This document shows, piece by piece, positions 57,297 to 57,535 of a DNA stretch of 57,535 nt. Within the stretch, counting starts at the first letter, position 1. Each line of letters opens with the position of its first letter. The stretch comes from Paludibacteraceae bacterium (GTDB lineage: Bacteria > Bacteroidota > Bacteroidia > Bacteroidales > Paludibacteraceae): positions 1 to 57,535 of the forward strand of contig JAFTZQ010000014.1 in assembly GCA_017464475.1 (NCBI GenBank). Direction: 5' to 3'. The notes under the pieces were generated by a model. The model was not told where the DNA came from, searched no databases, and saw only the letters and a list, made by a program, of their open reading frames with translations. The position numbers were made by a program, and so were the translations under genes.

Positions 57297-57535
57297 TCAA
57301 ATTACAACTGTTGCGATATTTTAAGTTTTGTATAATGTAAAGCACTATTACATAGTTACTTATGAGTTTATTCCAATTTTTCGATTTGAATAGTCAATGT
57401 TTTTTATGTTTATTGCTTTTGAAGGCTTTTACTCGCAGAGTTGCGGAGTTTGATGGTAAAAACTATCCGAAAGCTTGCTTGCGAGGAGTTTTTACCGGCA
57501 AATTACGCATAGAGCGAAGCTCAAAAGCCTTCAAA
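57297..57535 (-). mobile_element. MITE-like element 3 (cut by the window end)
   Basis: Reverse orientation. TTACAACTGTTGCGATATTT then TAAG opens it; the segment to about 57415 and the core (CGGATAGTTTTTACC / GGTAAAAACT complement, CTCGCAAGCAAGC) match element 2. Inner repeat CTTTTGAAGGCTTTT and its partner AAAAGCCTTCAAA at the very end are both visible. Outer right end is beyond the window. Confidence 0.75.

Overview
The window looks like a chromosomal segment of an uncultured or poorly known member of the order Bacteroidales. Reasons: almost every promoter I can place has the Bacteroidetes -33 TTG / -7 TAnnTTTG form with a 19-20 nt gap; the gene set includes PorZ (type IX secretion), a serine palmitoyltransferase, a PCMD lipoprotein/secreted protein, a BspA-like leucine-rich surface protein, DUF4271, the TGS-uridine kinase fusion typical of the phylum, and split short-chain ChrA proteins. 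Two tRNA genes (Leu-CAG, Gly-GCC) open the window and a 6S-like RNA lies near 19.1 kb.

Layout. 1-5.7 kb: tRNAs, DUF2147 protein, RdgB and a duplicated PorZ. 5.7-13.2 kb: a leftward gyrB operon (gyrB, LOG-like protein, GH16-like protein, kdsA, TGS-uridine kinase, SPOR protein, folE) ending at a bidirectional terminator shared with porZ. 13.2-15.6 kb: msrA and an UlaG-like hydrolase, plus an unrecognised protein. 15.6-19.4 kb: a repeat-rich zone with a MITE-like element, an AT-rich three-gene Gtr glycosylation cassette and 6S RNA, bracketed by two identical 42-bp promoter copies. 19.5-24.2 kb: AraC regulator, a frameshifted GT4 glycosyltransferase, PCMD protein and an esterase. 24.3-27.3 kb: mdh, serine palmitoyltransferase and a short-chain dehydrogenase (sphingolipid start). 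27.3-32.1 kb: second MITE-like element, LD-carboxypeptidase, pseudouridine catabolism operon (psuK, psuG) with a half 5'-nucleotidase, and a PIN toxin-antitoxin pair. 32.3-38.9 kb: BspA-like protein with a 46-residue peptide gene, a mosaic of short repeats, a TPR-TM-AraC sensor-regulator and a candidate small RNA. 38.9-46 kb: conserved operon (DUF2582, asd, U32, DUF4271, hemD, rnpA, yidD, trmD) and acpP-fabF. 46-50.7 kb: OmpA/TPR lipoprotein, small membrane protein, mutL, metallophosphatase. 50.7-57.5 kb: udk, chrA pair, pcrA, fructokinase and MFS transporter, ending in a third MITE-like copy cut by the window edge.

The most unusual signal is not a gene but a population of short tandem micro-arrays (units of about 7-9 bp, or a 19-bp palindrome) of at least ten unrelated unit families. 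I count about thirty in 57 kb. Many exactly fill gaps between genes of one operon; about a dozen sit in frame inside conserved proteins (RdgB three times, LD-carboxypeptidase twice, GT4 twice, PcrA twice, RnpA, YidD, MutL, ChrA, esterase, MBL hydrolase, MFS transporter, PorZ), apparently in surface loops or linkers. The same palindromic family is read in either orientation and stays open. Other structured repeats are a MITE-like family with nested inverted repeats, a 140-bp repeat with conserved hairpins, and a 120-bp intercistronic module whose core is inverted between its two copies. All functional claims rest on reading the sequence and recalled family knowledge; no search was run.
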